NCBI GenBank assembly: GCA_002364975.1
Contig: DEYT01000076.1
Location: 1-43,517 of the forward strand
Reading direction: 5' to 3'
Origin: Opitutia bacterium UBA3151
GTDB lineage: Bacteria > Verrucomicrobiota > Verrucomicrobiia > Opitutales > Seribacteraceae
DNA length: 43,517 nucleotides
A model generated the notes under the pieces. It searched no databases, was not told the origin of the DNA, and was given only the letters and a program-made list of their open reading frames with translations. This document shows positions 9,236-17,645 of the stretch, piece after piece (the stretch's first letter is position 1; each line of letters begins with the position of its first letter). Made by a program: the position numbers and the translations under genes.

Positions 9236-9571
9236 ATGAATTTACACCTTGGCTATCCTCGTTTTGTTCTAGGTTTTTTCTTACTTTTTTCGCTCTTGGC
9301 CTTTTGGGGTTGCGAAAGCGGACCCTCCGATTCTGAAACGGGAAACACTGAGGAAGCATTCTACCCAATCGATTTTTGCATCGTTACGGGTAACGATTTT
9401 GATGAGGATGGCAGCGGAATGATTCCCTATACGCATGTTCACGAGGGAATTACCATTAAATTCTGCTGCAAGCCATGCCTTCCCAAATTCAACAAAGATC
9501 CAGAGAAATACTTAGTCATACTTGACGAAGAAATTGAAGCACTTAAAAAAGAAAGTGTATCAGATGGCTGA
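9236..9571 (+). CDS. Small lipoprotein with YHS/TRASH-like metal-binding motif
   Basis: A 111-residue exported protein. The N-terminal hydrophobic stretch ends in LLAFWGC, which could be a lipidation site although F and W at -3 and -2 are unusual for a lipobox. The mature part has FCIVTGNDF and then a Cys cluster, KFCCKPCLPKFNKDPEKYL, which resembles the YHS/TRASH-type metal-binding motif (CxVTG ... FCC..C...F..DP..Y) found in heavy-metal proteins of PVC bacteria. An AAAGG sequence lies about 8 bases before the ATG. It might deliver or sense copper or another metal for nearby redox enzymes. That role is inference. Confidence 0.75.
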   Translation: MNLHLGYPRFVLGFFLLFSLLAFWGCESGPSDSETGNTEEAFYPIDFCIVTGNDFDEDGSGMIPYTHVHEGITIKFCCKPCLPKFNKDPEKYLVILDEEIEALKKESVSDG

Positions 9572-9583
9572 TCCGTATTCAGC

Positions 9584-10903
9584 TTATTGAGATAATTGCT
9601 GCCACCAATTTTTCTTGGGTGGATTTCGAATACTTTTCATCATTTCCTGAGAAAGTCCGCTTTCAGGTAACCACAAATCGACCGCAGCCTTGTCTTGAAG
9701 GTACCATTGTTGGCCGACTTTTCGAATGGTTTGCTGCTGCAACTTTTCTTGAGAAATTGATATTGCCCACTCCATCGCCATCCCTCCATCTTCATTGGAA
9801 ACGGTCGAAGCATAAACGGACAGGGCTGAATCCAATTCTGGCCCTGCTGGCTGGTTGTTTAGCCATTGACCCGCGGTTAATGGATCTTTTTTTGCCCAGT
9901 TTCCAATTACGCTCTTTACTCCAATCTCTTGGGTTTTACCGCTTGGTAAGTTAGAGAAAAAATTGATCGCTGCCTCAGGATCGATTTCACTCCACCACTT
10001 CCCAAGGTTCTCGAAAGCCTTGATCGCGTACCCTTTATCTGAATGGGTTTCAAGCCAAGATGAAATACGTTCGGGTTGATCGCGGGAAAGCCCACGGCTT
10101 AAGCTCGAAAATGCAGCTTCCTTCAATTTGGTATCTTTTAGTTGCTCTGCCCAACTCGAGGCTTCTCCAAAACCGCGTTTATAATACTCATCGGCAAGGA
10201 TTTTAACCAACTTACCAACCTCATCACCTCCTTTCATCTCGGTTACATATTGATTTGCACCTTCGAGATCCGTCGCTGCCCAGCCCCTTACGAGTCCAAA
10301 ATTATGCAATTTTGCCATTCCAGAATTTTCAGGGTCTTCTACCCACGCTTTGGCACTTCCAGGATCTCTGGCTGCCCAGCCTTCCAGTACTCCAGAAACG
10401 GCAAAACCCGCCCCAATCCCAGAAGCACGAGATTTACAATAATCAATTGCTCCAAGGGGATCGAACTGGCTCCAAGCATACAGAAGCAGTCGATATTCTT
10501 GGGCATTCTCAAAGCCAAACGGAATAGACTCAAAAAGTTCAATTGCTTGCGGCAAGTTATCAGGGTTCAAGTTCTTCATAGCTTGCGTCAATGCAGCAAA
10601 ACGGGTGATTGGATTATTCTCCGTTCTAATCTGTCTTAAAAGGCTACTCATCCGTTCGCTTTCAGAGGAAGTAACCAAAGCTTCCCCCTTTGGCATGCTC
10701 CTTCCTAGATCCGTTTGAGTAGACCCTGCATTTTCCGACTTAGGGCTGTTATCTTTTCGCATCCCGGAAGGATTAATCCTTGGGGATTCTTGACTTGGTT
10801 TAAGGTCAGGAGAAGAGGGATTCAACGATGAACCCAAATATAAACCTCCGGAAAAAACAACTAAGCTACCCAAGACAAATAAAGACAATAACCGTAGATT
10901 CAT
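9584..10903 (-). CDS. Membrane-anchored WA-x-DP repeat protein of unknown function
   Basis: A 439-residue protein with one N-terminal hydrophobic anchor (residues about 5-25), a Ser/Pro/Asn-rich linker, and then helical repeats of about 30-40 residues. The repeat core is GWAARDPGSAKAWV; related copies read GWAATDLEGANQYV, KWWSEIDPEAAINFF and NWAKKDPLTAGQWL. Such alpha-solenoid repeats are common in Verrucomicrobia hypothetical proteins and suggest a protein-binding scaffold outside the membrane. It ends with NPPKKNWWQQLSQ. It lies 6 bp downstream of the small secreted protein gene at 10910-11371 and is probably in its operon. I do not recognise a named family. Confidence 0.8.
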   Translation of the reverse strand: MNLRLLSLFVLGSLVVFSGGLYLGSSLNPSSPDLKPSQESPRINPSGMRKDNSPKSENAGSTQTDLGRSMPKGEALVTSSESERMSSLLRQIRTENNPITRFAALTQAMKNLNPDNLPQAIELFESIPFGFENAQEYRLLLYAWSQFDPLGAIDYCKSRASGIGAGFAVSGVLEGWAARDPGSAKAWVEDPENSGMAKLHNFGLVRGWAATDLEGANQYVTEMKGGDEVGKLVKILADEYYKRGFGEASSWAEQLKDTKLKEAAFSSLSRGLSRDQPERISSWLETHSDKGYAIKAFENLGKWWSEIDPEAAINFFSNLPSGKTQEIGVKSVIGNWAKKDPLTAGQWLNNQPAGPELDSALSVYASTVSNEDGGMAMEWAISISQEKLQQQTIRKVGQQWYLQDKAAVDLWLPESGLSQEMMKSIRNPPKKNWWQQLSQ

Positions 10904-10909
10904 CGAGAG

Positions 10910-11371
10910 CTATCTAATTTTGCTAATGGTACCATATAAGTGACCTCCCTTGTTTCCATGTGCCCAAGTACCTGCATATTTATCACGATCAATCACAACA
11001 TGAGCACTGAAAGTACCTAAACCGGGGATGGTAAAATCCTGCATTGAGATCACCGGAATTTCGCCAACCCATTTTACCGGCAAAGGCATGGGTAAGGTTA
11101 CATCTTTGTTTCCAGATTTTATTCGAGCGGTAAAAATCCATAGGTCTTCGTCTCCAAACTTTTGTACGCTATGAATCTCATAGGTTTCCTCCAAAGGTGG
11201 CCGTTTCGATCCATTTACAGTAAAAAAGCCCTTAAAACGAACTTGGGTCATCGATTCGGAAAACATTTCAAAGCGGTTCGAAGAGCCGGTGGATTCTTTT
11301 GACGACTGGGCCCTTAGTACTACGGATAAAGAAACCAAACCAAAAGAGAGTAATAGTAAGATCGGTTTCAT
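10910..11371 (-). CDS. Small secreted protein of unknown function
   Basis: A 153-residue protein that begins MKPILLLLSFGLVSLSVVLRAQ, a clear signal peptide; a longer in-frame start at 11419 is possible but places charged residues ahead of it. The mature part is beta-rich. It ends with the stretch YAGTWAHGNKGGHLYGTI, which resembles a conserved C-terminus seen in uncharacterised secreted proteins of Planctomycetes and Verrucomicrobia. It is the first gene of a minus-strand pair with the WA-DP repeat protein and diverges from the PVC-heme gene across a 202-bp spacer. Function unknown. Confidence 0.72.
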   Translation of the reverse strand: MKPILLLLSFGLVSLSVVLRAQSSKESTGSSNRFEMFSESMTQVRFKGFFTVNGSKRPPLEETYEIHSVQKFGDEDLWIFTARIKSGNKDVTLPMPLPVKWVGEIPVISMQDFTIPGLGTFSAHVVIDRDKYAGTWAHGNKGGHLYGTISKIR

Positions 11372-11573
11372 TTTTAAAATGAACTTCCAAGTCCTTCCGT
11401 TTGCAAACTTGAAAACCAAAACTTAACAAAAAAGAAAGTAAAGCAAAACCAAGATTCTTAGTTTTAATTCGCTTAAAATTTCTAAGGACATAGATACATT
11501 AGTTACCAAAAGTAACCATTTTAGTCTTTACCCAAACCCATTAGAAAAGGACGATATCCGAGATTGCCTGATC

Positions 11574-14132
11574 ATGAAAAAGCCTGTCACTAAAAAATTC
11601 CTGTTTCTCATTGGTCTGTCCTCCCTTTTATTCAAATACGCCTCTGCTGAGTTCGACACTAGTGCTACTCCGATTGAAAGCATCTCAGTCAGGGATGGTT
11701 TTGAAATTGAATTGCTCTTCACCGTTCCCAAAGAAAGGCTGGGATCATGGGTGAATCTTTGCCTAGACGATAAAAACCGCATCATTGTAAGTGATCAATT
11801 TGGTGGACTCTATCGCTTTAAAGCTCCCGCAAAAAATCAAACACTCAAAGAAAGCGATGTCGAAAAAATTCCTGCTAACATCCGTGCGGCTAACGGACTC
11901 CTCTGGGCATTTAATAGTTTATATGTGGCCGTCAATGATTATGAAAAGAAGATGGAGAGCGGTATTTACAGGCTCACCGACTCCAACGGGGACGACCAAC
12001 TTGACAAGGTTGAAAAACTTCGTGGCATGCAGGCACGTGGTGATCACGGGGTACATGCTCTCATACTCAGCCCCGACCAAAAATCAATCTACCTTATAAC
12101 AGGGAACAACACTACTCCAGTCGAGGCAAACCGCTCTCGGGTACCCATGGATTGGGGAGAAGATCATCTGCTCCCGAGGATGCCGGATGGACGGGGTCAT
12201 AACCGCGATCGCCTTGCACCTGCAGGTATTATTTACAAGATGTCTCCGGACGGCAAGGATTGGGAAATCGTGTCATCCGGGTACCGAAACATTTTCGACG
12301 GTGGCTTCAACGCAGATGGCGAGCTCTTTACTTACGATGCCGACATGGAATATGACTTCAATACACCTTGGTATCGCCCCACCCGGATTTGCCATGTCAC
12401 CAGTGGTTCGATGTACGGTTGGAGAAACGGCACCGGCAAGCGTCCCGAATTCTACCCGGACACATTGCCCCCCGTTGTCAATATTGGCCCTGGTTCCCCA
12501 ACCGGAGTCACCTTTGGATACGGTGCAAAATTTCCACCCAAATATCAGAAAGCAATGTTCATTTTAGATTGGAGTTGGGGAAAGATCTACGCCATCCATT
12601 TGAAGCCGGATGGAAGCACTTATTCCGGAGAAAAAGAGACTTTTATCACGGGTAGTCCGCTACCAGTAACGGACGCTATTATCCACCCGGGGGACGGATC
12701 AATGTACTTTGCCATTGGCGGAAGGAAAGTCCAGTCGGGACTCTACCGGGTAAGTTATACCGGAAAAGGAAAAACCGATCCCATCTCCACCAAACCTCAT
12801 TTAAATGAACTTGCGAGACTAAGGCACAAGCTAGAGAGTTTGCATATCGGGAAGCACCCTAAGGCCTTGGAATTGGCTTGGCCACATATCGATCATCCTG
12901 ACCGATTTGTCAGATGGGCTGCACTCATAGCCATTCAGCGTTTGCCGGTTGATAAATGGGCTGTGAAAACCCTACAAGAAAAGGATTCTGGTAAGCGGGT
13001 AAATGCGCTTCTATCCCTAGCCAAGGCCGCAGGAATTGATCCTTTTCACCGTCAAAGTAGTGATCCTCCTATCGACCAAAAAATGGGCAAAAGTATCCTT
13101 CAATCCCTCCTTCGAATGAAATGGAAAGATTTGACCCCAAATGAGCGGTTCACCTTGGTACGAACCTACCAGGTTGCAATGGTTCGTTTTAGCAAACCAT
13201 CACCGCAAGTAGCGAAAAAGATTGTCAACCATCTGGATACTCAATTTCCGGCCCAGAATTTTGAAATGAATTGGCTTCTTTGTGAAACCCTCGCTTACCT
13301 TGAAGCCCCAACCGTTGCCGAGAAAGGAATCGCTCTATTAACACAGGCTCCGACACAAGAAGAACAAATGGAATATGCCCGTTCCCTCCGAAACCTAAGA
13401 AATGGATGGACTCATGAACTTCGGTCCGAATATTTTAATTGGTTTTTGAAGGCGGCTAATTACCGAGGGGGAGCAAGTTTTACCAAATTTATAGAGTTCA
13501 TTCGGAACGATGCAGTTACCAGTTTAAGTCCAAAAGAAAGAGAAGATCTTGCCAGCTTACTTGCCAAGAAGCCGGAAATAAAGTCACCGGCTGAAGTGAT
13601 GGCAGAGGCGATGGCGGGAAGAACCTTTGTCAAAAATTGGAAAATGGATGAGTTAAGCAATTCTGCATCCAGTGGGCTAGCAGGTAGGGACTTTGAAGGA
13701 GGTCGTAAAATGTTTGCCGCGGGGGGTTGTTACGCTTGCCACCGTTTTGGCAACCAAGGGGGGATGAATGGCCCGGACCTGACCGGGTCGGGCGGGCGCT
13801 ACTCGCCTCATGATCTCCTCGAACAAATCATGTATCCAAGTAAGGAAATCAATGAACAGTTCGTACCCACTTTTGTGACCTTGAAGAGCGGAGAAACTTT
13901 GTCCGGTGTTGTAGTAAATCTAAATGGTGATCGCGTTACCTTGAATACTGATCTCTACAACCCGAACCAAAGAACCAGTGTCCAAAGAAAAGAAGTGAAA
14001 AGCATGGGACCATCTCCGGTTTCACCTATGCCTCCAGGCCTGCTCAATATGATGAAGAAAGAAGAAATTATGGATCTATTGGCCTACATACTGAGCGGAG
14101 GTGATGAGCAACACCGTTTCTTTGCAAACTAA
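11574..14132 (+). CDS. PVC-type heme-binding beta-propeller/HEAT/cytochrome c protein
   Basis: An 852-residue secreted protein with the standard layout of PVC heme-binding proteins. It has a signal peptide (about 1-25), then a six-bladed glucose/sorbosone-dehydrogenase-like propeller opening with SVRDGFEIELLFTVP. The propeller includes GDHGVHALILSPDQ and GHNRDRLAPAGIIY. A HEAT-like helical region follows (about 410-700), then a C-terminal cytochrome c with heme motif C719-Y-A-C722-H723 and a distal QIMYPSKEINEQF/LKSGETLSG section normal for the family. The propeller may oxidise a sugar or alcohol and hand electrons to the attached heme; this is family-based inference. A stem-loop after the stop is a likely terminator. 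It stands alone, divergent from the 10910-11371 gene. Confidence 0.92.
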   Translation: MKKPVTKKFLFLIGLSSLLFKYASAEFDTSATPIESISVRDGFEIELLFTVPKERLGSWVNLCLDDKNRIIVSDQFGGLYRFKAPAKNQTLKESDVEKIPANIRAANGLLWAFNSLYVAVNDYEKKMESGIYRLTDSNGDDQLDKVEKLRGMQARGDHGVHALILSPDQKSIYLITGNNTTPVEANRSRVPMDWGEDHLLPRMPDGRGHNRDRLAPAGIIYKMSPDGKDWEIVSSGYRNIFDGGFNADGELFTYDADMEYDFNTPWYRPTRICHVTSGSMYGWRNGTGKRPEFYPDTLPPVVNIGPGSPTGVTFGYGAKFPPKYQKAMFILDWSWGKIYAIHLKPDGSTYSGEKETFITGSPLPVTDAIIHPGDGSMYFAIGGRKVQSGLYRVSYTGKGKTDPISTKPHLNELARLRHKLESLHIGKHPKALELAWPHIDHPDRFVRWAALIAIQRLPVDKWAVKTLQEKDSGKRVNALLSLAKAAGIDPFHRQSSDPPIDQKMGKSILQSLLRMKWKDLTPNERFTLVRTYQVAMVRFSKPSPQVAKKIVNHLDTQFPAQNFEMNWLLCETLAYLEAPTVAEKGIALLTQAPTQEEQMEYARSLRNLRNGWTHELRSEYFNWFLKAANYRGGASFTKFIEFIRNDAVTSLSPKEREDLASLLAKKPEIKSPAEVMAEAMAGRTFVKNWKMDELSNSASSGLAGRDFEGGRKMFAAGGCYACHRFGNQGGMNGPDLTGSGGRYSPHDLLEQIMYPSKEINEQFVPTFVTLKSGETLSGVVVNLNGDRVTLNTDLYNPNQRTSVQRKEVKSMGPSPVSPMPPGLLNMMKKEEIMDLLAYILSGGDEQHRFFAN

Positions 14133-14141
14133 GCTTCGATC

Positions 14142-14170
14142 TTGCTTTGCCTAAAGCAAATTCTTTTGGA
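14142..14170 (+). terminator. Probable intrinsic terminator after the PVC-heme gene
   Basis: Stem TTGCTTT (14142-14148), loop GCCT, stem AAAGCAA (14153-14159), followed by the T-rich ATTCTTTTGG and a T run further on. It starts ten bases after the stop at 14132. The stem is AT-rich and the T run is broken, so efficiency is uncertain. Confidence 0.5.
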
Positions 14171-14206
14171 TCATTTTTTCAGTTTCAGCCGAAATAGAAT
14201 CTCTGC

Positions 14207-14224
14207 TAAATTGTTAACAATTTA
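14207..14224. promoter_or_regulatory. 18-bp perfect palindrome, candidate GntR operator
   Basis: TAAATTGTTAACAATTTA is a perfect 18-bp palindrome that ends 37 bp before the GntR/FCD start codon and just ahead of a possible -35. The core TTGT-TA-ACAA resembles the T-G/T-GT...AC-C/A-A half-sites of FadR/UxuR-type GntR operators. Position and shape make autoregulation by the downstream GntR protein the simplest reading. No binding data are available. Confidence 0.55.
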
Positions 14225-14226
14225 AT

Positions 14227-14254
14227 TTGACCCGATAAAGTGTCAGTTTATTCT
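14227..14254 (+). promoter_or_regulatory. Possible sigma70-type promoter for the GntR gene
   Basis: TTGACC (14227-14232) and TATTCT (14249-14254) are separated by 16 bases. Transcription would begin around 14261, at or next to the GTG start, so the message may be leaderless. No Shine-Dalgarno is visible, which fits. The palindrome at 14207-14224 lies directly upstream. This was judged by eye only. Confidence 0.4.
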
Positions 14255-14261
14255 GAAAATT

Positions 14262-14867
14262 GTGTCTAAAGTATCAAACAGACTAGCTTTCAGTGATCAT
14301 ATTTGTGATATCATTCGCCGTGAACTTATAAGCGGAAAATTTGCTCATGATGAACCAATCCGAGAGCAAAAGCTAGCCACTCGTTTCGGCACAAGTCGAG
14401 GGCCGGTAAGAGATGCCCTTTTACGCCTTACTCAGGAGGGCATTTTGGCTTATGAAACCAATAAAGGGGTACGGGTAAATTCTCCACTTTCGGAAGCGGA
14501 AAGAGATGTGGTGGTGGGAATGCGCCTGCAATTAGAAAAATTTTGCATGAGAAAGTTTATCCTCTTGGTAACTCCCTCTGATCTTGATCAAATCTCTATT
14601 TTGCTTGAGCGGCTCTCATCCGCCTGTAAAAGAGCTTCTTTGCCCGAAGTCGCGGAAAGCGACTTAGCTCTTCACCGGTATTGGGTCGCTCAAGCATCTC
14701 CTCATTTGGAAAGTACCTGGCTTGGTTTGAGCGTGCGTATGATAATGAAATATACCCGCTTGTCTAAGTACGAAGATATTGAAAAAGAGCACACTAATAT
14801 CGTCAGTGCTATACTCGAAAAAGATTTGGAAAAGACCCTGATCTGTCTTGAAGCAAATATAATATGA
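14262..14867 (+). CDS. GntR-family transcriptional regulator, FCD (FadR) subfamily
   Basis: A 201-residue regulator. Residues about 10-75 form a winged helix with REQKLATRFGTSRGPVRDALLRLTQEGIL, the canonical GntR DNA-binding signature. The remaining helices are an FCD effector domain, with the DLALHRYW and later EHTNIVSAI segments that normally contribute metal ligands. The last metal histidine, usually in a final LxxH motif, appears to be replaced in CLEANII, and the protein stops there. The ligand pocket may therefore lack metal. The start is GTG 14262. Only three bases separate it from the DUF1549/1553 cytochrome gene, so it probably controls the 14262-24139 run, perhaps in response to a sugar acid as many FCD regulators do. 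Confidence 0.88.
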   Translation: MSKVSNRLAFSDHICDIIRRELISGKFAHDEPIREQKLATRFGTSRGPVRDALLRLTQEGILAYETNKGVRVNSPLSEAERDVVVGMRLQLEKFCMRKFILLVTPSDLDQISILLERLSSACKRASLPEVAESDLALHRYWVAQASPHLESTWLGLSVRMIMKYTRLSKYEDIEKEHTNIVSAILEKDLEKTLICLEANII

Positions 14868-14870
14868 TTT

Positions 14871-17645
14871 ATGAAAAAAATTCTCTTTTTCATCCTACTT
14901 CCACATTCTATTTTTGCTTCTATCCCGGATAATATAATAGGAGAAAAATTATTCTCCCTTCAAGTCCACAATATCCTAGAAAGTAAATGTTTTTCCTGCC
15001 ACAGCCAAGACATGGGAAAAACCAAAGGAGATCTTGATTTAAGCAGCCGGGAACAAATGCTTCGAGGAGGCGAAACCTCCGCAAGGGTTCTGGTTCCAGG
15101 AAATTCCAAAGATAGCCTCTTGATCCAAGCGATAAAGTGGAAAGATCCCGAATATGAAATGCCTCCCAAAGCGAATGATCGTCTTTCTGAAAAAGAGATT
15201 GCATGGGTAAGCAAGTGGGTTGATTTAGGTGCTCCATGGCCATCAAAATCAGATCAATCTAAGTATGTTATTCAAGATCGAAAGAAAATAACGACCGATG
15301 CCGGTATTCTTGTAAAGACTTCGGGTGGTTTATCTGAACAATGGACTTTTCGTCGATACAAGAAAGATGAAATGTGGGCATTCAACCCCCTGATAAAACC
15401 AGAAGTTTTGGTTCAAGATCAAATTGATTTCTTCATTGAATCCAAATTAAAGGAAAGCAATTTACACCCAGCTCCGAGTGCCGATTTTAGAACCCTGGTG
15501 AAAAGAGCCTACTACGACCTCCATGGACTACCCCCTACTCCTTATGAAATTTATCAGTTTCGAAAAAGATGGGATGAAGACCCCAAACATGCCTGGCACG
15601 AATTGATTGATAAACTTCTGGAAAGTCCACATTTTGGCGAACGCTCTGCTCAACATTGGCTCGACATTGTAAGGTATGCGGATACTGGAGGACTGTCTAA
15701 TGATTACGAACGCTCCAATATTTGGCGATACCGTGACTACGTAGTTCGTTCCTTCAACAAAGATAAACCTTACAACCAATTTATTATTGAACAAATTGCA
15801 GGGGATGAATTATGGGAGAAGCAGAATGAGAATGAAAAAGACCCGGAACTATTAGTTGCCACCTCATTTTTACGAATGGGACCATGGGATCCGGCTATGG
15901 TTTTGAAGCCCCAAGCAAGACAGCTTTACTTGGACGATGTGGTCAATTCCGTTGGGCAAACCTTTCTAAGCACAACCATGAGATGTTTTAAATGCCATGA
16001 TCATAAATTTGATCCGCTTCCAACCAAAGATTACTACAGGATGTACTCCATTTTCAGCGGAACCCAGCTCGCAGAGAGAGCAGCTCCTTTTCTCAAGAAA
16101 GAGAACAGAAATGGCTTACAGTCGGGGAAAAAATTCACCGAGCAAATGCTCACTTTTGCCAAGGAGAAATACCATCAATTATTGGATAAACAAGAATCTG
16201 CCGCCAAAAAATGGTTCAAAGAACAGGGCAAAGAATATCTAAGTGAGGATAAGCGTCGTAGTTTACCGGATGAGGAAAAACCTCCTCGGCATGTTGGGCT
16301 TAGTCCTGCCGAAACCGGAAGACTGAAAGTGAGAAGACAGGATGATTGGATTTGGACTCGAAGGCTGGAACGATACCAACCTCTCGCTCAAAGCGTCTAC
16401 AATGGCCCCGTGCCCAAAACCCTGAATTCGCGTAAAATGCGGATGCCCAAAAAGGTACCTAGCACTCCTATCCCAGAGACTAAAATTCTCATGGGAGGTG
16501 CATTGGAAGCCCCCGATGTTGCGGTTACCCCAGGCGTTTTAAGTGCCCTTGGTTTGGCAACTTCAAGCAATGAAAATGATCCTTATTCCTTAACACAGGA
16601 AAAGGATGGAAGAAGGCTTGGTCTAGCTCAATGGATTGCAAATCCAAAGAATCAATTGACCGCACGCTCAATTGTTAATCGTGTCTGGCAAAGACATTTT
16701 GGGAAACCATTAGCGGGCAATCCAAACAATTTTGGGGCCAAAGGGGAAAAACCCACTCATCCAAAATTATTGGATTGGCTTGCAGCGGATTTTGTCGAAA
16801 ACGGGTGGAAATTCAAACGGCTCCATAAATTGATTATGACTTCAAAAGCGTATCGTATGAGCACCCGTCATCCCGAGTTGAATAGCTTACAAAATACTGA
16901 CCCAGACAATCATCTTCTTGCTTACCGAGAACCCCGTCGCCTTTCCGCAGAAGAATTAAGAGATTCGATGCTTGTGAGCACAGGGGAACTCAACCGAGAA
17001 ATTGGAGGGCTTCCCGTCATGCCGGAAATCAACATGGAGGTGGCTCTGCAACCTAGAATGATTCAATTCTCCATTGCCCCCGCTTATCAACCTTCACAAG
17101 CACCAAAGGAAAGAAACAGAAGAACCCTGTACGCCTATCGAGTACGTGGCCAACCCGATCCTTTTTTGGAATTGTTTAACTTACCCAACCCTAATGATTC
17201 CTGTGAGGTAAGAGTATCCGAATCCGTTAGCCCTCAGGCTTTTACTCTTCTTAACAGCGATCTAATGAATGATCGGGCAACTGCTCTTGCCATGCGTATT
17301 GGTAAGGAAACTCATGACTTGCATGAACAAGTCAAACGGGCAGTTCAACTGGTCTTTGGAAGGGTTCCTACTTCTCAGGAATGGGATCGATTACAAAAAT
17401 ATCTTAAAAGAATGACTTCATATCATCAGTCTCACAAGCCGGAAACCAAAGTCTATCCTACTTCCATCACCCGTTCCTTAGTAGAAGAGAACACAGGTGA
17501 ATCTTTTGAATACGAGGAGATTCTCCCGGCCTTCAAGAATTATATAGCTGATAAGAAAGCTCACGAGGTCAATCTTTCCACCCGGGCCTTAGCCGACCTC
17601 TGCCTCATTTTGTTCAATTCCAACGAATTTATGTATGTCTATTAA
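14871..17645 (+). CDS. DUF1549/DUF1553 protein with N-terminal planctomycete cytochrome c
   Basis: A 924-residue secreted PSD1-type protein. It has a signal peptide (1-17), then a PSCyt1 domain with heme motif C40-F-S-C43-H44 and the family phrases LDLSSREQMLRGGE and MPPKANDRLSEKEIAWVSKWVDLGAPWP. DUF1549 follows, with RAYYDLHGLPPTP and HFGERSAQHWLDIVRYADTGG. A CFKCHDHKFDPLPTKDYY segment adds a second CxxCH. The C-terminal half is DUF1553, with ARSIVNRVWQRHFG and FVENGWKFKRLHKLIMTSKAYR. DUF1549/1553 genes nearly always precede a DUF1501 gene, as here with an 11-bp overlap. Its reaction is unknown; a redox role on polysaccharides is inferred. Confidence 0.93.
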   Translation: MKKILFFILLPHSIFASIPDNIIGEKLFSLQVHNILESKCFSCHSQDMGKTKGDLDLSSREQMLRGGETSARVLVPGNSKDSLLIQAIKWKDPEYEMPPKANDRLSEKEIAWVSKWVDLGAPWPSKSDQSKYVIQDRKKITTDAGILVKTSGGLSEQWTFRRYKKDEMWAFNPLIKPEVLVQDQIDFFIESKLKESNLHPAPSADFRTLVKRAYYDLHGLPPTPYEIYQFRKRWDEDPKHAWHELIDKLLESPHFGERSAQHWLDIVRYADTGGLSNDYERSNIWRYRDYVVRSFNKDKPYNQFIIEQIAGDELWEKQNENEKDPELLVATSFLRMGPWDPAMVLKPQARQLYLDDVVNSVGQTFLSTTMRCFKCHDHKFDPLPTKDYYRMYSIFSGTQLAERAAPFLKKENRNGLQSGKKFTEQMLTFAKEKYHQLLDKQESAAKKWFKEQGKEYLSEDKRRSLPDEEKPPRHVGLSPAETGRLKVRRQDDWIWTRRLERYQPLAQSVYNGPVPKTLNSRKMRMPKKVPSTPIPETKILMGGALEAPDVAVTPGVLSALGLATSSNENDPYSLTQEKDGRRLGLAQWIANPKNQLTARSIVNRVWQRHFGKPLAGNPNNFGAKGEKPTHPKLLDWLAADFVENGWKFKRLHKLIMTSKAYRMSTRHPELNSLQNTDPDNHLLAYREPRRLSAEELRDSMLVSTGELNREIGGLPVMPEINMEVALQPRMIQFSIAPAYQPSQAPKERNRRTLYAYRVRGQPDPFLELFNLPNPNDSCEVRVSESVSPQAFTLLNSDLMNDRATALAMRIGKETHDLHEQVKRAVQLVFGRVPTSQEWDRLQKYLKRMTSYHQSHKPETKVYPTSITRSLVEENTGESFEYEEILPAFKNYIADKKAHEVNLSTRALADLCLILFNSNEFMYVY

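Noticed and set aside
9203..9237. TTGGAC-17-TATTCT promoter-like pair before the small lipoprotein
   Set aside because: The -10 would touch the ATG, so transcription would begin inside the gene; an AAAGG ribosome site argues for a longer leader.
10142..10639. A 165-residue plus-strand open frame inside the WA-DP repeat gene
   Set aside because: The minus-strand repeat protein has a clear anchor and repeats; the plus-strand translation shows no domain and is rich in residues typical of antisense translations.
11502..11516. GTTAC-CAAAA-GTAAC inverted repeat in the divergent spacer before the PVC-heme gene
   Set aside because: Arms of only five bases in an AT-rich spacer are expected by chance; no nearby regulator gene is linked to it.
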